Source of the DNA: Hyphomicrobiales bacterium
GTDB lineage: Bacteria; Pseudomonadota; Alphaproteobacteria; Rhizobiales; Beijerinckiaceae
Direction: 5' to 3'
NCBI GenBank assembly: GCA_025358745.1
Contig: JANYIH010000022.1
Location: forward strand, 1-40,171
Length of the DNA stretch: 40,171 bases
In this document: positions 15,089-23,202 of the stretch, piece after piece
How positions within the stretch are numbered: position 1 is the stretch's first letter
Layout: each line of letters starts with the position of its first letter
Made by a program: the position numbers and the translations under genes
The notes under the pieces: model-generated
Database searches by the model: none
What the model was told of the DNA's origin: nothing
What the model saw: only the letters and a program-made list of their open reading frames with translations

Positions 15089-16801
15089 ATGCGCGGGCTG
15101 ACGGCGGCGGGGATAGCCCTTGTAGTAAACGGCGCCGCCTGGGCGGCGCCCTCGCCCGAGGACGCGGCGAAAGCCGCACACCCTTCAGCCTGCGCCGATC
15201 TGCTCGCCGCGCCGCTCGGTCTGGCGCAGGTCGAGATCACGGCGGCGGCGCCGGCCGGGGCGAAAGACATCCCGGCTTGCGTGATTCGCGGCCAGGCCGC
15301 CCCCCGCACCGGCGCGGACGGCAAGTCCTACGCGATTCGCTTCGAAATGCGGCTGCCGCCGAACTGGAATGGCCGCTTCCTGCATCAGGTCAACGGCGGC
15401 AACGACGGCGCCGTCATCCCCGCGCTCGGCATCCCCGGCGACGCCAACGCCATCGACGGCCAGCCTGCGCTGGGGCGCGGCTTCGCCGTGCTGTCGAGCG
15501 ACGAGGGCCACGACGGCAAGGACCCCGCCAATTCCAGCTTCAAACTCGGCGCCGGCGCCGCCTTCGGCCTCGATCCGCAGGCGCGTGACGATTACGGCTA
15601 TGCGGCGGATGAGAAAATGGCGGCGGTCGGCAAGGCGATCATCGCCGGATTCTATGGCGTCGCGCCGGCGCGCTCCTACATGATGGGCTGCTCCAACGGC
15701 GGCCGCCACGCCATGGTCGCCGCCAGCCGCAGGGGCGAGGCTTACGACGGCTTCGTCGCCGGCGATCCCGGCTTCGATCTGCCCCGCGCGGCGATTCAGC
15801 ACGCCTGGGACGTGCAGAACTTCCTCACGATCGATTCCGACCTCGCCAACGCCTTCTCCACCTCCGACATGAACCTCGTCTCCGCCAAGGTGCTGGAAGC
15901 CTGCGACGGCCTCGACGGGGTCAAGGACGGCGTCGTCGCCGATCTCCGCGCTTGCCAGAAGACCTTCAGCCTGGAGAGCCTCGCCTGCAAGGGCGACAAG
16001 AGCGCGACCTGCCTGAGCGGACCCCAGGTCAAGGCGCTGAGCCGCGATTTCGAAGGCCCGCGCAATTCCAAAGGCGAACAGCTTTATTCCGATTGGCCGT
16101 TCGACGCGGGGCTGAGCGGGCGCAACTGGCGGTTCTGGAAACTGTTCTCCGGCATTCCCGCCTGGGACGGCAATCCGCTGATCGCGACTTTGGGCGCGGC
16201 TTCGCTGGCCGAAATCTTCACCACCCCGCCCACGGTCACCAAGGGCGACCCCGATGCGCTGCTGGCCTATCTCAACCATTTCGATTTCGATCGCGACGCG
16301 CCGAAAATCTACGCCCATGGCCCGTTCGAGGTGAACGGCCGGCAGATCGACTATTCCCAATCCGCCTGGGAGTTCATGACCCCGCCCGACGCCGACAATC
16401 CCAGGCTGGAGGCGCTGCGCAAGGCCGACCACAGGCTGTTGATCTACCACGGCCAGTCCGACCCCGTGTTCTCCTTCAACGCCACCGCGCGCTGGTTCGA
16501 ACGGCTCGACGCCAATCTCGGCGGCAAGGCCGCCGAGAACGCCCGCGTGTTCGCCGTTCCCGGCATGACACACTGCTCCGGCGGCCCGGCGACGGACGCG
16601 TTCGACGCGCTCGGCGCGCTGGTCGACTGGACCGAACGCGGCAAGGCGCCCGACCGCCTGCTCGCGCATGTGCGGGCCGACAACAAGGACGTCCCGGCGT
16701 CGTGGAGCCCCGCCCGCACCCGGCCGCTATGCCCATGGCCCCGCGTGGCGCGTTATGTCGGGGGCGATGTGGAGAAGGCGGAGAGTTTCGCGTGCAAGTG
16801 A
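15089..16801 (+). CDS. Secreted tannase/feruloyl-esterase-family hydrolase
   Basis: This 570-aa secreted serine hydrolase belongs to the tannase family, which includes fungal tannases and feruloyl esterases and bacterial MHETase. The signal peptide ends near NGAAWA|AP. The nucleophile is Ser202 in MGCSNGGRH, the acid Asp458 in HGQSDPV and the base His495 in PGMTHCSGG. Cys201 and Cys496 flank the Ser and His and should form the family's hallmark disulfide (CS-D-HC motif). CDGLDGVKDGV (272-282) is the expected calcium-binding loop. Likely substrates are plant phenolic esters such as galloyl or feruloyl esters; the exact one cannot be read. There is no transporter or aromatic catabolic gene beside it. 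The start has a strong but possibly masked GGGGGG ribosome site. Confidence 0.88.
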   Translation: MRGLTAAGIALVVNGAAWAAPSPEDAAKAAHPSACADLLAAPLGLAQVEITAAAPAGAKDIPACVIRGQAAPRTGADGKSYAIRFEMRLPPNWNGRFLHQVNGGNDGAVIPALGIPGDANAIDGQPALGRGFAVLSSDEGHDGKDPANSSFKLGAGAAFGLDPQARDDYGYAADEKMAAVGKAIIAGFYGVAPARSYMMGCSNGGRHAMVAASRRGEAYDGFVAGDPGFDLPRAAIQHAWDVQNFLTIDSDLANAFSTSDMNLVSAKVLEACDGLDGVKDGVVADLRACQKTFSLESLACKGDKSATCLSGPQVKALSRDFEGPRNSKGEQLYSDWPFDAGLSGRNWRFWKLFSGIPAWDGNPLIATLGAASLAEIFTTPPTVTKGDPDALLAYLNHFDFDRDAPKIYAHGPFEVNGRQIDYSQSAWEFMTPPDADNPRLEALRKADHRLLIYHGQSDPVFSFNATARWFERLDANLGGKAAENARVFAVPGMTHCSGGPATDAFDALGALVDWTERGKAPDRLLAHVRADNKDVPASWSPARTRPLCPWPRVARYVGGDVEKAESFACK

Positions 16802-16803
16802 GA

Positions 16804-16820
16804 GGGTTGCACGGCAACCC
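16804..16820 (+). terminator. Short hairpin directly after the tannase-family gene
   Basis: GGGTTGC-ACG-GCAACCC is a perfect 7-bp stem with a 3-nt loop, beginning 3 bp after the stop codon. There is no T-run downstream, so it may be a weak or factor-assisted terminator or an mRNA-end stabiliser. The position fits the end of a single-gene transcript facing a convergent gene. Confidence 0.45.
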
Positions 16821-16947
16821 CACTTCATGGTCGGCCATGACGAGTCAATGGAAATGGCTCATGGCGCCTGGCTGCTCGCGTCTCCTCGCGGAAGCGTAAG
16901 CGCGCCCGCCCACGAGGCTGCGTGATTTCGTCGCGGGCGCACGCCCC

Positions 16948-17370
16948 TCAGCAGCCCGCCAGCCGCTCCAGCGCCTCGATCGCCTCGCGCGCCAGTTCCC
17001 ACGCGCGTGCGGCGGCGAGCACGTCGCGCAGATAGGGCTGTTGCGCGCGCCCCGGCCCGGCGTTGGCGCCGAGATAGACCAGCGCGCGGCGCGAGCCGCT
17101 TTCGCCGATCACCGGCTGAACCGCTTTGACGTATAGCCCCTCGCCGACGCCCTCGAAGCGGTCGAGCGCGGCGACGTCGGCGAGCGCGAGGTTCCACAAC
17201 ACGCCATGCACGCGGGCGGCCGGCGCGCGCGCGACGCTCAGCCAGCCCTCGCGCATGATTGTCAGGCGATGGCGCATCAGCCTCGCCCGGCCGAGTGGCG
17301 TCGAAAGCGGGCAGCGCGCGGCCATGGCGGCGCGGTCCATATTGGCGCCATAGGCGAAATAAAGCGGCAT
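16948..17370 (-). CDS. Gamma-glutamylcyclotransferase-like (AIG2-fold) protein
   Basis: This 140-aa protein has the GGCT/AIG2 fold: an N-terminal YFAYGANMD, corresponding to the YGSN substrate-binding loop, and a central LDRFEGVGEGLY that carries the likely catalytic glutamate. Family members convert gamma-glutamyl amino acids or amines to 5-oxoproline, or act on gamma-glutamylamine cross-links. ATG 17370 is preceded by AGGAG, which fixes the start; the 279-aa track ORF is an upstream extension through rsh in another frame. It is convergent with the tannase-family gene and downstream of rsh on the same strand, separated by a palindromic repeat. The substrate is not known. Confidence 0.82.
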   Translation of the reverse strand: MPLYFAYGANMDRAAMAARCPLSTPLGRARLMRHRLTIMREGWLSVARAPAARVHGVLWNLALADVAALDRFEGVGEGLYVKAVQPVIGESGSRRALVYLGANAGPGRAQQPYLRDVLAAARAWELAREAIEALERLAGC

Positions 17371-17419
17371 CGGACTCCTCTGGTCAGCGACGTCCAGGCG
17401 AAGACGCCCCTCACCCTGG

Positions 17420-17481
17420 CCCTCTCCCCGCGTAGCCCGTCTAAGGACGGGCGTCCTTCGACGCCCTATGCGGGGAGAGGG
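17420..17481. repeat. Nested palindromic intergenic repeat downstream of rsh
   Basis: The outer arms CCCTCTCCCCGC (17420-17431) and GCGGGGAGAGGG (17470-17481) are perfect inverted copies. Inside lies a second stem, GCCCGTC-TAAG-GACGGGC (17435-17452). This style of repeat (CTCTCCCCGC ... GCGGGGAGAG) is scattered between genes in many alphaproteobacterial genomes. Here it could form the 3' hairpin of the rsh transcript. It is the only copy of this class that I found in the window. Confidence 0.7.
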
Positions 17482-17504
17482 GACGGAGGGGGCGGCGCCC
17501 GACC

Positions 17505-19685
17505 CTATCCGCTGATCCGCTCGACCTTGCTGACGACGGGCTTGTCGCGCAATTGCGCGATCACGGCGTTGAGATGCTGGATGTCGGTGACTTCGAGATC
17601 GAAGCGGATCTCGCGGAAATCCGGGCCCGTCGGGTTGAACACGACGGTGTCGATGTTGGCCCCGGTCTCGCCGATGGTGGACGCCACCGCGCCCAGCGCT
17701 CCGGGCTCGTTGAGCGTGGTGACGAGGATCTGGGTCGGAAACAGCGATTTCTTGGCCTGATCGAGGTCCCACCGAACGTCGAGCCATTGCTCCGGCTTGT
17801 CGTCGAAATCGATCAAGGCGGACGAGTGGATGGGATAGATGGTGATGCCCTCGCCCGGCGTGCGGATGCCGACAATGCGCTCGCCCGGCACCGCGCCGCC
17901 CTTGGGCGCGAAACGCACCGGTGTGTCGGCATCGAGCCCGCGCAACGGCAGCGCCGGGTCCTTGCCCGGCGCGCGGAACACGAGTTGGTTGGCCCTCGCC
18001 AACCCGAACCAGCCGCTCTCGTTGGGCGCAATCGCTGGCCCCGCCCTCCGCTCCTCCTGGAAATCGGGATAGATCGCGCGCACCACGTCGGCGGAATAGA
18101 TCTCCCCGCGCCCGACGCCGATGAACACGTCGTCGATCGCGTGGCGCGCCAGCCGCGGCAGCGCGGTTTTCAGTTTGGCGTCGGAGAATTTTCGCCCCGC
18201 CCGCTCGAACGCGCGCTCGACGATCTGGCGCCCCAGTCCGCCGAACTGGGCCTTCGCCGCCTCGCGCGTCGCGCGCCGGATCGCCGCGCGCGCGCGCCCC
18301 GTCACGACGATGGAATCCCAGGCGGCCGGCGGCGTGCGGCTGGCCGAGCCGGCGATCAGCACTTCGTCGCCGTTGCGCAATACCGAGATCAGCGGCGAGA
18401 GGCGGCCGTTGATCTTGCAGCCCACCGCCGAATTGCCGACGTCGGTGTGGACGGCATAGGCGAAGTCGATCGCCGTGGCGCCGCTGGGCAGCGCGATCAA
18501 CCTTCCCTTCGGCGTGAAGCAGAACACCTGATCCTGAAACAGTTCGAGCTTGGTGTGCTCCAGGAATTTTTCCGAATCGTCGCTCGACAAAGCCTCGATG
18601 ATCTGGCGCAGATTGCGATAGGCGCCGCTCTCGCCGGTATGCAGCGCGCTGCGCCCGTCCTTGTAGAGCGCGTGCGCGGCGATGCCGTATTCCGCGATCT
18701 CGTGCATGTCGTAGGTGCGGATCTGCAATTCGACCCGTTGCAGGCCGGGGCCGACGACGGTGGTGTGGATCGAGCGGTAGTCGTTCTGCTTCGGGGTCGA
18801 GATGTAATCCTTGAAGCGGCCCATGACGCTCGGCCAGGTGGTGTGCGCGACGCCGACCGCCTCATAGCAATCCTCGATCTTTTCGACGAGAATGCGGAAG
18901 CCGTAGATGTCGGAGAGCTGCTCGAAGGCGATCGAGTTGCGCTCCATCTTGCGCCAGATCGAATAGGGTTGCTTCTCGCGGCCGCGCACGTCGCATTTGA
19001 TGCCGCGGCGGGCGAACTGGTCCTTCAGCTCGGCGGCGATGCGGGCGATCAGGGCGCCGTTCTTGGATTTCAGTTCCTCCAGGCGCGCGATGATGAGTTG
19101 ATGCGCCTCCGGCATCAGATAGCGGAAGGCGAGATCCTCCAACTCGCTGCGCAGGCCCTGCATGCCCATGCGGCCGGCCAGCGGCGCATAGATCTCCAGC
19201 GTGTCCTGTGCGATGCGCGCGCGCTTGGGCGCCGGCACGTAATGCAGCGTGCGCATGTTGTGCAACCGGTCGGCGAGCTTGATCAGCAGCACGCGCGCGT
19301 CGTCGGCGATGGCGAGCAAGAGCTTGCGGAAATTCTCCGCCTGCACCGCGTGTTTGGAGGCGAAGTCGAGCTTGTTGAGCTTGGTCAGGCCGTCGACCAG
19401 GCCGCCGATCTCGACGCCGAAAACGCGGTCGAGCTCCTCGCGGGTGACGGGGGTGTCCTCGATCGTGTCATGCAGCATGGCGGCGACGATGGTGGCGTCG
19501 TCGAGCTTGAACTCGGTCAGGATGGCGGCGACTTCGAGCGGATGCGAGAAATAGGGATCGCCGCTCGCGCGCTTCTGCGCGCCATGCGCCTTCATGGCGA
19601 ACACATAGGCGCGGTTCAAGAGATCCTCGTCCGCATTCGGATTGTAGCGCCGAACTCGCTCGACCAGTTCATATTGCCGCATCAT
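17505..19685 (-). CDS. rsh: Bifunctional (p)ppGpp synthetase/hydrolase Rsh (RelA/SpoT)
   Basis: This 726-aa enzyme makes and degrades the stringent-response alarmone. The HD hydrolase domain is intact: FSHP (His48), HDTIEDT (His72, Asp73), LADRLHNMRTL. The synthetase domain has REKQPYSIWRKM (234-245), RFKD (288-291) and QNDYRSIHT; RFKD rather than EXDD is the form found in bifunctional SpoT/Rel enzymes. TGS follows at about 383-445 (PKGRLIALPSGATAIDFAYAVH), and a C-terminal ACT domain at about 650-726 (TTLNEPGALGAVASTIGETGANI). I chose ATG 19685 (MMRQYELVERV); the track extension to 20030 reads into the divergent livK-like gene. The ribosome site is poor. It is probably the only long Rsh, as is usual in this order, but the rest of the genome is not visible. 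Confidence 0.95.
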   Translation of the reverse strand: MMRQYELVERVRRYNPNADEDLLNRAYVFAMKAHGAQKRASGDPYFSHPLEVAAILTEFKLDDATIVAAMLHDTIEDTPVTREELDRVFGVEIGGLVDGLTKLNKLDFASKHAVQAENFRKLLLAIADDARVLLIKLADRLHNMRTLHYVPAPKRARIAQDTLEIYAPLAGRMGMQGLRSELEDLAFRYLMPEAHQLIIARLEELKSKNGALIARIAAELKDQFARRGIKCDVRGREKQPYSIWRKMERNSIAFEQLSDIYGFRILVEKIEDCYEAVGVAHTTWPSVMGRFKDYISTPKQNDYRSIHTTVVGPGLQRVELQIRTYDMHEIAEYGIAAHALYKDGRSALHTGESGAYRNLRQIIEALSSDDSEKFLEHTKLELFQDQVFCFTPKGRLIALPSGATAIDFAYAVHTDVGNSAVGCKINGRLSPLISVLRNGDEVLIAGSASRTPPAAWDSIVVTGRARAAIRRATREAAKAQFGGLGRQIVERAFERAGRKFSDAKLKTALPRLARHAIDDVFIGVGRGEIYSADVVRAIYPDFQEERRAGPAIAPNESGWFGLARANQLVFRAPGKDPALPLRGLDADTPVRFAPKGGAVPGERIVGIRTPGEGITIYPIHSSALIDFDDKPEQWLDVRWDLDQAKKSLFPTQILVTTLNEPGALGAVASTIGETGANIDTVVFNPTGPDFREIRFDLEVTDIQHLNAVIAQLRDKPVVSKVERISG

Positions 19686-19926
19686 CGTTTGGATATGCGC
19701 CTTGCCGGAGTTGAAGGTGAATCGCCAGTATCGGGACGTCGCCGCACGCGCGCAAGAGGCGGAAGCGGGGTCTGGGTCAACTCGCTCGAATTTTGTCCGG
19801 ATTCGGCGAGGGCGAATCGCCGCCTGCGTGTCGGCGCGCCTGCGTCCGACTTGACCCGAGTGCGTAAAACCCGGAAACATCGGCCCCAGGCCCGGCCGAA
19901 CGGGCGCCACGGGAGGAAAAACGCGC
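19686..19926. promoter_or_regulatory. Divergent intergenic region rsh / livK-like gene
   Basis: This 241-bp gap between two divergent genes must contain both promoters. I see no strong sigma-70 or sigma-54 hexamer pairs and no long inverted repeat. Long ORFs crossing it on either strand have no ribosome site and are extensions of shadows. Confidence 0.3.
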
Positions 19927-21165
19927 ATGACCCATCGTCTCCGCGGCGCCGTTTGCGCCGCGACCCTTGCGGCCCTGTTCGCATCGACCGCCGCGATCGC
20001 CGATTCCGCGCCGATCAAGATCGGCGTCATCGCGGAGAATCAGGCGGTCGCCGGCTCCTCGATACCCCTTGCGGCGCAGCTCGCCGCCGACGAGATCAAC
20101 GCCAAGGGCGGCGTCGACGGGCGCAAAATCGAGCTGGTCACCTACGACGACCATTCCTCTTCGGCCGAGGCGGTGCGCGCCTTCCAGCGCGCCGTCAACG
20201 ACGATCACGTCGTCGCCGTCATCGCCAGCTACACCAGCGAGGTCGTGCTGGCGCTGGAGCCGTGGGCGGCGCGGCTGAAGACGCTGATGATCACGCCGGG
20301 CGCGGCCTCCGACGTCATCACCGCCAATATCGGCAAGGATTATGACGCCAACAAATACACGTTCCACGGTTATCTCACCTCCTCCTCGATCGCCCGCCTC
20401 ACCTGCGACGCGGCCAAGGACATGCTCGTCACGGGACTGAAGATGAAGACGACGGTCGTCATGAGCGAGGACGCCGCCTGGACCAAGCCGCTCGACGCGG
20501 CCTATCTCAAATGCCTGCCGGAAATCGGGCTCAAAGTGCTCGACGAAATCCGCTTCTCGCCCGACACCACCGACTTCACGCCGATCTTCAACAAGATCGA
20601 GGGCCTCAAGCCCGACGTCATCCTCACCGGCATCAGCCATGTCGGCGTGCAGCCGACGGTGCAATGGAAGAGCCAGCAGGTTCCGATCCCGATGTTCGGC
20701 GTCTCATCCCAGGCGACCAACTCGACCTTCGCCAAGGACACCAATGGAGCGACCGAAGGCGTGCTTTATCAGGCGGTGTCGGGGCCGGGCGTCGCGGTGA
20801 GCGAGAAGACGCTGCCGTTCGTCGACGCCTTCGTCAAGAAATACGGCAACACGCCGTCCTATGCCGGCTACACCTCTTACGACGACGTCTACATCATCGC
20901 CGACGCGATCAAGCGCGCCGGCTCCACCGACGGCGACAAGCTGGTCGCCGCGATGGAGGCGACGGACTATGTCGGCACGATCGGGCGCGTGCAGTTCCTG
21001 CCCAAGGGCGACGTTCACGTGCATGGCTTGAAGACGGGCGAGGGCTTCATCACCGGCCTGTTCCTGCAATGGCAGGACGGCAAGCAGACCAACATGTGGC
21101 CGGAGAAGCTCGCCAACGGCAAGGTGAAGTTCCCCGCGTTCGTGAAGATCGGGCAGGCGAACTGA
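19927..21165 (+). CDS. ABC transporter substrate-binding protein, LivK-like
   Basis: This is a 412-aa periplasmic binding protein of the branched-chain amino acid/amide type (type I fold). The signal peptide ends around STAAIA|DS. The mature start IKIGVIAENQAVAGSSIPLAAQLAADEINAKGG is diagnostic for the family. Later segments (TPGAASDVITANI, FSPDTTDFTPIFNKIEGLKPD) fit the two lobes. It heads a four-gene set with LivH- and LivM-like permeases and a fused ATPase. Ligands in this family include Leu/Ile/Val, amides, urea, short-chain acids and aromatic acids. The N-terminal GENxAxxG-type region does not identify which, so livK in the strict sense is not claimed. Confidence 0.88.
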   Translation: MTHRLRGAVCAATLAALFASTAAIADSAPIKIGVIAENQAVAGSSIPLAAQLAADEINAKGGVDGRKIELVTYDDHSSSAEAVRAFQRAVNDDHVVAVIASYTSEVVLALEPWAARLKTLMITPGAASDVITANIGKDYDANKYTFHGYLTSSSIARLTCDAAKDMLVTGLKMKTTVVMSEDAAWTKPLDAAYLKCLPEIGLKVLDEIRFSPDTTDFTPIFNKIEGLKPDVILTGISHVGVQPTVQWKSQQVPIPMFGVSSQATNSTFAKDTNGATEGVLYQAVSGPGVAVSEKTLPFVDAFVKKYGNTPSYAGYTSYDDVYIIADAIKRAGSTDGDKLVAAMEATDYVGTIGRVQFLPKGDVHVHGLKTGEGFITGLFLQWQDGKQTNMWPEKLANGKVKFPAFVKIGQAN

Positions 21166-21194
21166 GGCGGCCTTAGTGAATAGGGGGAGGGCGC

Positions 21195-21365
21195 CGTCAT
21201 TGCGAGCGAAGCGAAGCAAACTATCTGCGGGAGTGGAGGGCGTCGGCTCAATCTGCGTCGCGCTATGCCAGTTGATGTTTGGCCGACTCCCAACTGTCGA
21301 TCACGGAGAGTTTGGATTGCTTCGCCGAGGGAAACGCTCCGCGTTTCCCGGGGCTCGCAATGACG
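21195..21365. repeat. Palindrome-flanked intergenic repeat between livK-like and livH-like genes
   Basis: CGTCATTGCGAG (21195-) and CTCGCAATGACG (-21365) are perfect 12-bp inverted ends about 170 bp apart. They are followed inward by GCGAAGCGAAGCAA and preceded by GGATTGCTTCGC, which also partly pair. Near the right end GGGAAACGC-TCC-GCGTTTCCC (21329-21349) forms a 9-bp hairpin. Elements with CGTCATTGCGAGCGAAGCGAAGCAA ends are widespread non-coding repeats in alphaproteobacteria. It splits the binding-protein gene from the rest of its operon and may act as a processing or attenuation site. Confidence 0.7.
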
Positions 21366-21404
21366 AGCAAGTTGTGACCATTAAGCAGAAGCGCAACTAG
21401 CCCC

Positions 21405-22280
21405 GTGCTGTTCTGGCAAATCCTCATCGACGGCTTCGCCATCTCCTCGCTCTATGCGCTGGGCGCGATCGGTTTCACATTGATCTTCGGCGTGACGGGC
21501 GTGCTCAATCTTTCGCACGGCAGCCTGATGGTGGCGGCCGCCGTCGCCGCCTGGGCGGCGGGCAGCTATTGGGGTTTTGGCGCGCTGTCGAGCGCGGCCG
21601 TCGGCATCGCGACCTGCCTCATCCTGGCGCTGGCGACCTATGCGCTGATCGTGCGGCGGATGCAGCTTTCGACCAAAATCCGGGAGGAGGAGAAAGAAAT
21701 CTTCATCCTCACCGCGACGCTGCTCTGGGGCATCATGATCCAGGAGGCGATCGCCTATCTCTACACCAACAACGCCAAGACGGTGCTGCCGATCGTGGAA
21801 GGCGTCATCATTCTCGCCGGCGTCAGGACGCCGCAGAACGAATTGTTCACGGCGCTGGTGTGCTGGATCGCCATCGCCGGATTGTGGCTCGCCGTCAATC
21901 GCACGCGGGCGGGCAAGATCCTGATGGCGGCGTCGATGAATCCGCGCGGCGTGACGGGGCTCGGCGTTGAATTGTCGAGCGTCTATCTCGCTGTTTGGAC
22001 GATCTATGGCGCGCTGGCGGGGGTCGCCGGCGTGTTGCTGGGGATGTTTCTGGGCGTCTCCTCCTACAGCGCCGGGCCGTTGACGGCGAGCGCCTTCTCC
22101 ATCGTCGTGCTGGGCGGGTTGGGGAGCGTCTCGGGTTCACTGATCGCGGCCTATGTCGTGGGCTATCTCGAAACCGTCACCGCCTATCTGATCTCGCCCG
22201 CCTATCGCGTGATTCCGGCGCTGCTGCTGCTGGTGATCGTGATGTACGTGCGGCCGCGCGGCCTGCTGGGGCGGCGCTGA
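21405..22280 (+). CDS. livH: ABC transporter permease, LivH-like
   Basis: This is a 291-aa polytopic permease of the branched-chain amino acid transporter family. It starts with GTG at 21405 (VLFWQILIDGFAISSLYALGAIG); no ATG lies nearby in frame. Diagnostic stretches are FGVTGVLNLSHGSLM near residue 26 and VLGGLGSVSGSLIAAYVVGY near the C-terminus, which ends in YVRPRGLLG. The LivM-like gene follows 1 bp after its stop. The ribosome site is weak, so expression may depend on read-through from the binding-protein gene across the repeat region. It forms the membrane pore with the next gene product. Confidence 0.9.
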   Translation: MLFWQILIDGFAISSLYALGAIGFTLIFGVTGVLNLSHGSLMVAAAVAAWAAGSYWGFGALSSAAVGIATCLILALATYALIVRRMQLSTKIREEEKEIFILTATLLWGIMIQEAIAYLYTNNAKTVLPIVEGVIILAGVRTPQNELFTALVCWIAIAGLWLAVNRTRAGKILMAASMNPRGVTGLGVELSSVYLAVWTIYGALAGVAGVLLGMFLGVSSYSAGPLTASAFSIVVLGGLGSVSGSLIAAYVVGYLETVTAYLISPAYRVIPALLLLVIVMYVRPRGLLGRR

Positions 22281-22281
22281 G

Positions 22282-23202
22282 ATGCCGCGCGCGCTGCCTG
22301 CGCTGCTGATTGCGCTGGTTGTCTGCCTGTGTCTGGCGTTCCTGCCGCTATGGGTCTCCGGTTATGTGCTGGGCCTGCTGACGACGGCCTATTATTTCGG
22401 CGTGTTCTCGATGGCGTGGGACCTGTTGTTCGGCTTCGCCAACGAGGTCAATTTCGGGCCGACCTTTCTCATCGGGCTGGGCGCGTACACGGCCGGCATT
22501 CTCGACAATCTCTACCAGCCGCCGATCGCGGTCTGCGTCGCCGCCGGCGCGCTGGCCGCGGTCATCGGCGGCGTCGTGCTGGCTCTGCCGGCGCTGCGCG
22601 TGCGCGGCCCCTATTTCGGGCTGACGACGCTGGTCGCGGTGTTGCTGTTGCAGAATTTCGTCGTGGTGTTCTCCGACCTCACCGGCGGCGAGATCGGCCT
22701 CACCGTGCCCGACGTGATCAGCGTCAGCGACAAGATCAACTATTGGATCGCGCTCGGCTTCATGACCTTCAGCGGGCTCGTGCTCTATGGCCTGTCGCGC
22801 TCGCCGGTAGGGCTCATCCTGCAGGCGAGCGGGCAGGATGCGGTGCAGGCGGGCGCGCTCGGCTTCAACGTGGTCAAGCACAAGCTGGCGAGCTTCATCG
22901 TCTCGGCTTTGTTCTCGGGGCTCGCCGGGGCGCTGATGGTGTTCTATCTGGGCGCGGCGTCGGTCGGCACGTTCATCGACGTGACGGTCGGCGTACAGGT
23001 GATCGTCGGCGCGGTGCTGGGCGGGCGGCGCACGATTCTCGGCGGCGCGCTGGGCGCGATCTTCCTCATCAGCGCCGGCGAATTGCTTCGGCCCTTGGGG
23101 GATTTGGCGACCTTCATCGTCTCGGCGGTCGCGCTGGTTGTGGTGCTGCTCTTCCCTGGCGGGTTGATCGGCATGTTCAGCGGCTCGCGGGAGACGGCAT
23201 GA
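22282..23202 (+). CDS. livM: ABC transporter permease, LivM-like
   Basis: This is a 306-aa polytopic permease. Family marks are AWDLLFGFANEVNFGPTFLIGLGAYTAG near residues 45-72, LRVRGPYFGLTTLVAV around 110, and VLGGRRTILGGALGAIFL near the C-terminus. It pairs with the LivH-like protein. The 3' end overlaps the ATPase gene by 4 bp (ATGA), indicating translational coupling. The length is at the shorter end for LivM-type permeases, which often carry a longer N-terminus. Confidence 0.9.
   Translation: MPRALPALLIALVVCLCLAFLPLWVSGYVLGLLTTAYYFGVFSMAWDLLFGFANEVNFGPTFLIGLGAYTAGILDNLYQPPIAVCVAAGALAAVIGGVVLALPALRVRGPYFGLTTLVAVLLLQNFVVVFSDLTGGEIGLTVPDVISVSDKINYWIALGFMTFSGLVLYGLSRSPVGLILQASGQDAVQAGALGFNVVKHKLASFIVSALFSGLAGALMVFYLGAASVGTFIDVTVGVQVIVGAVLGGRRTILGGALGAIFLISAGELLRPLGDLATFIVSAVALVVVLLFPGGLIGMFSGSRETA

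Noticed and set aside
17553-20345. 930-aa plus-strand ORF opposite rsh and entering the livK-like gene
   Set aside because: Shadow of rsh; it also runs out of frame through the start of a real binding-protein gene.
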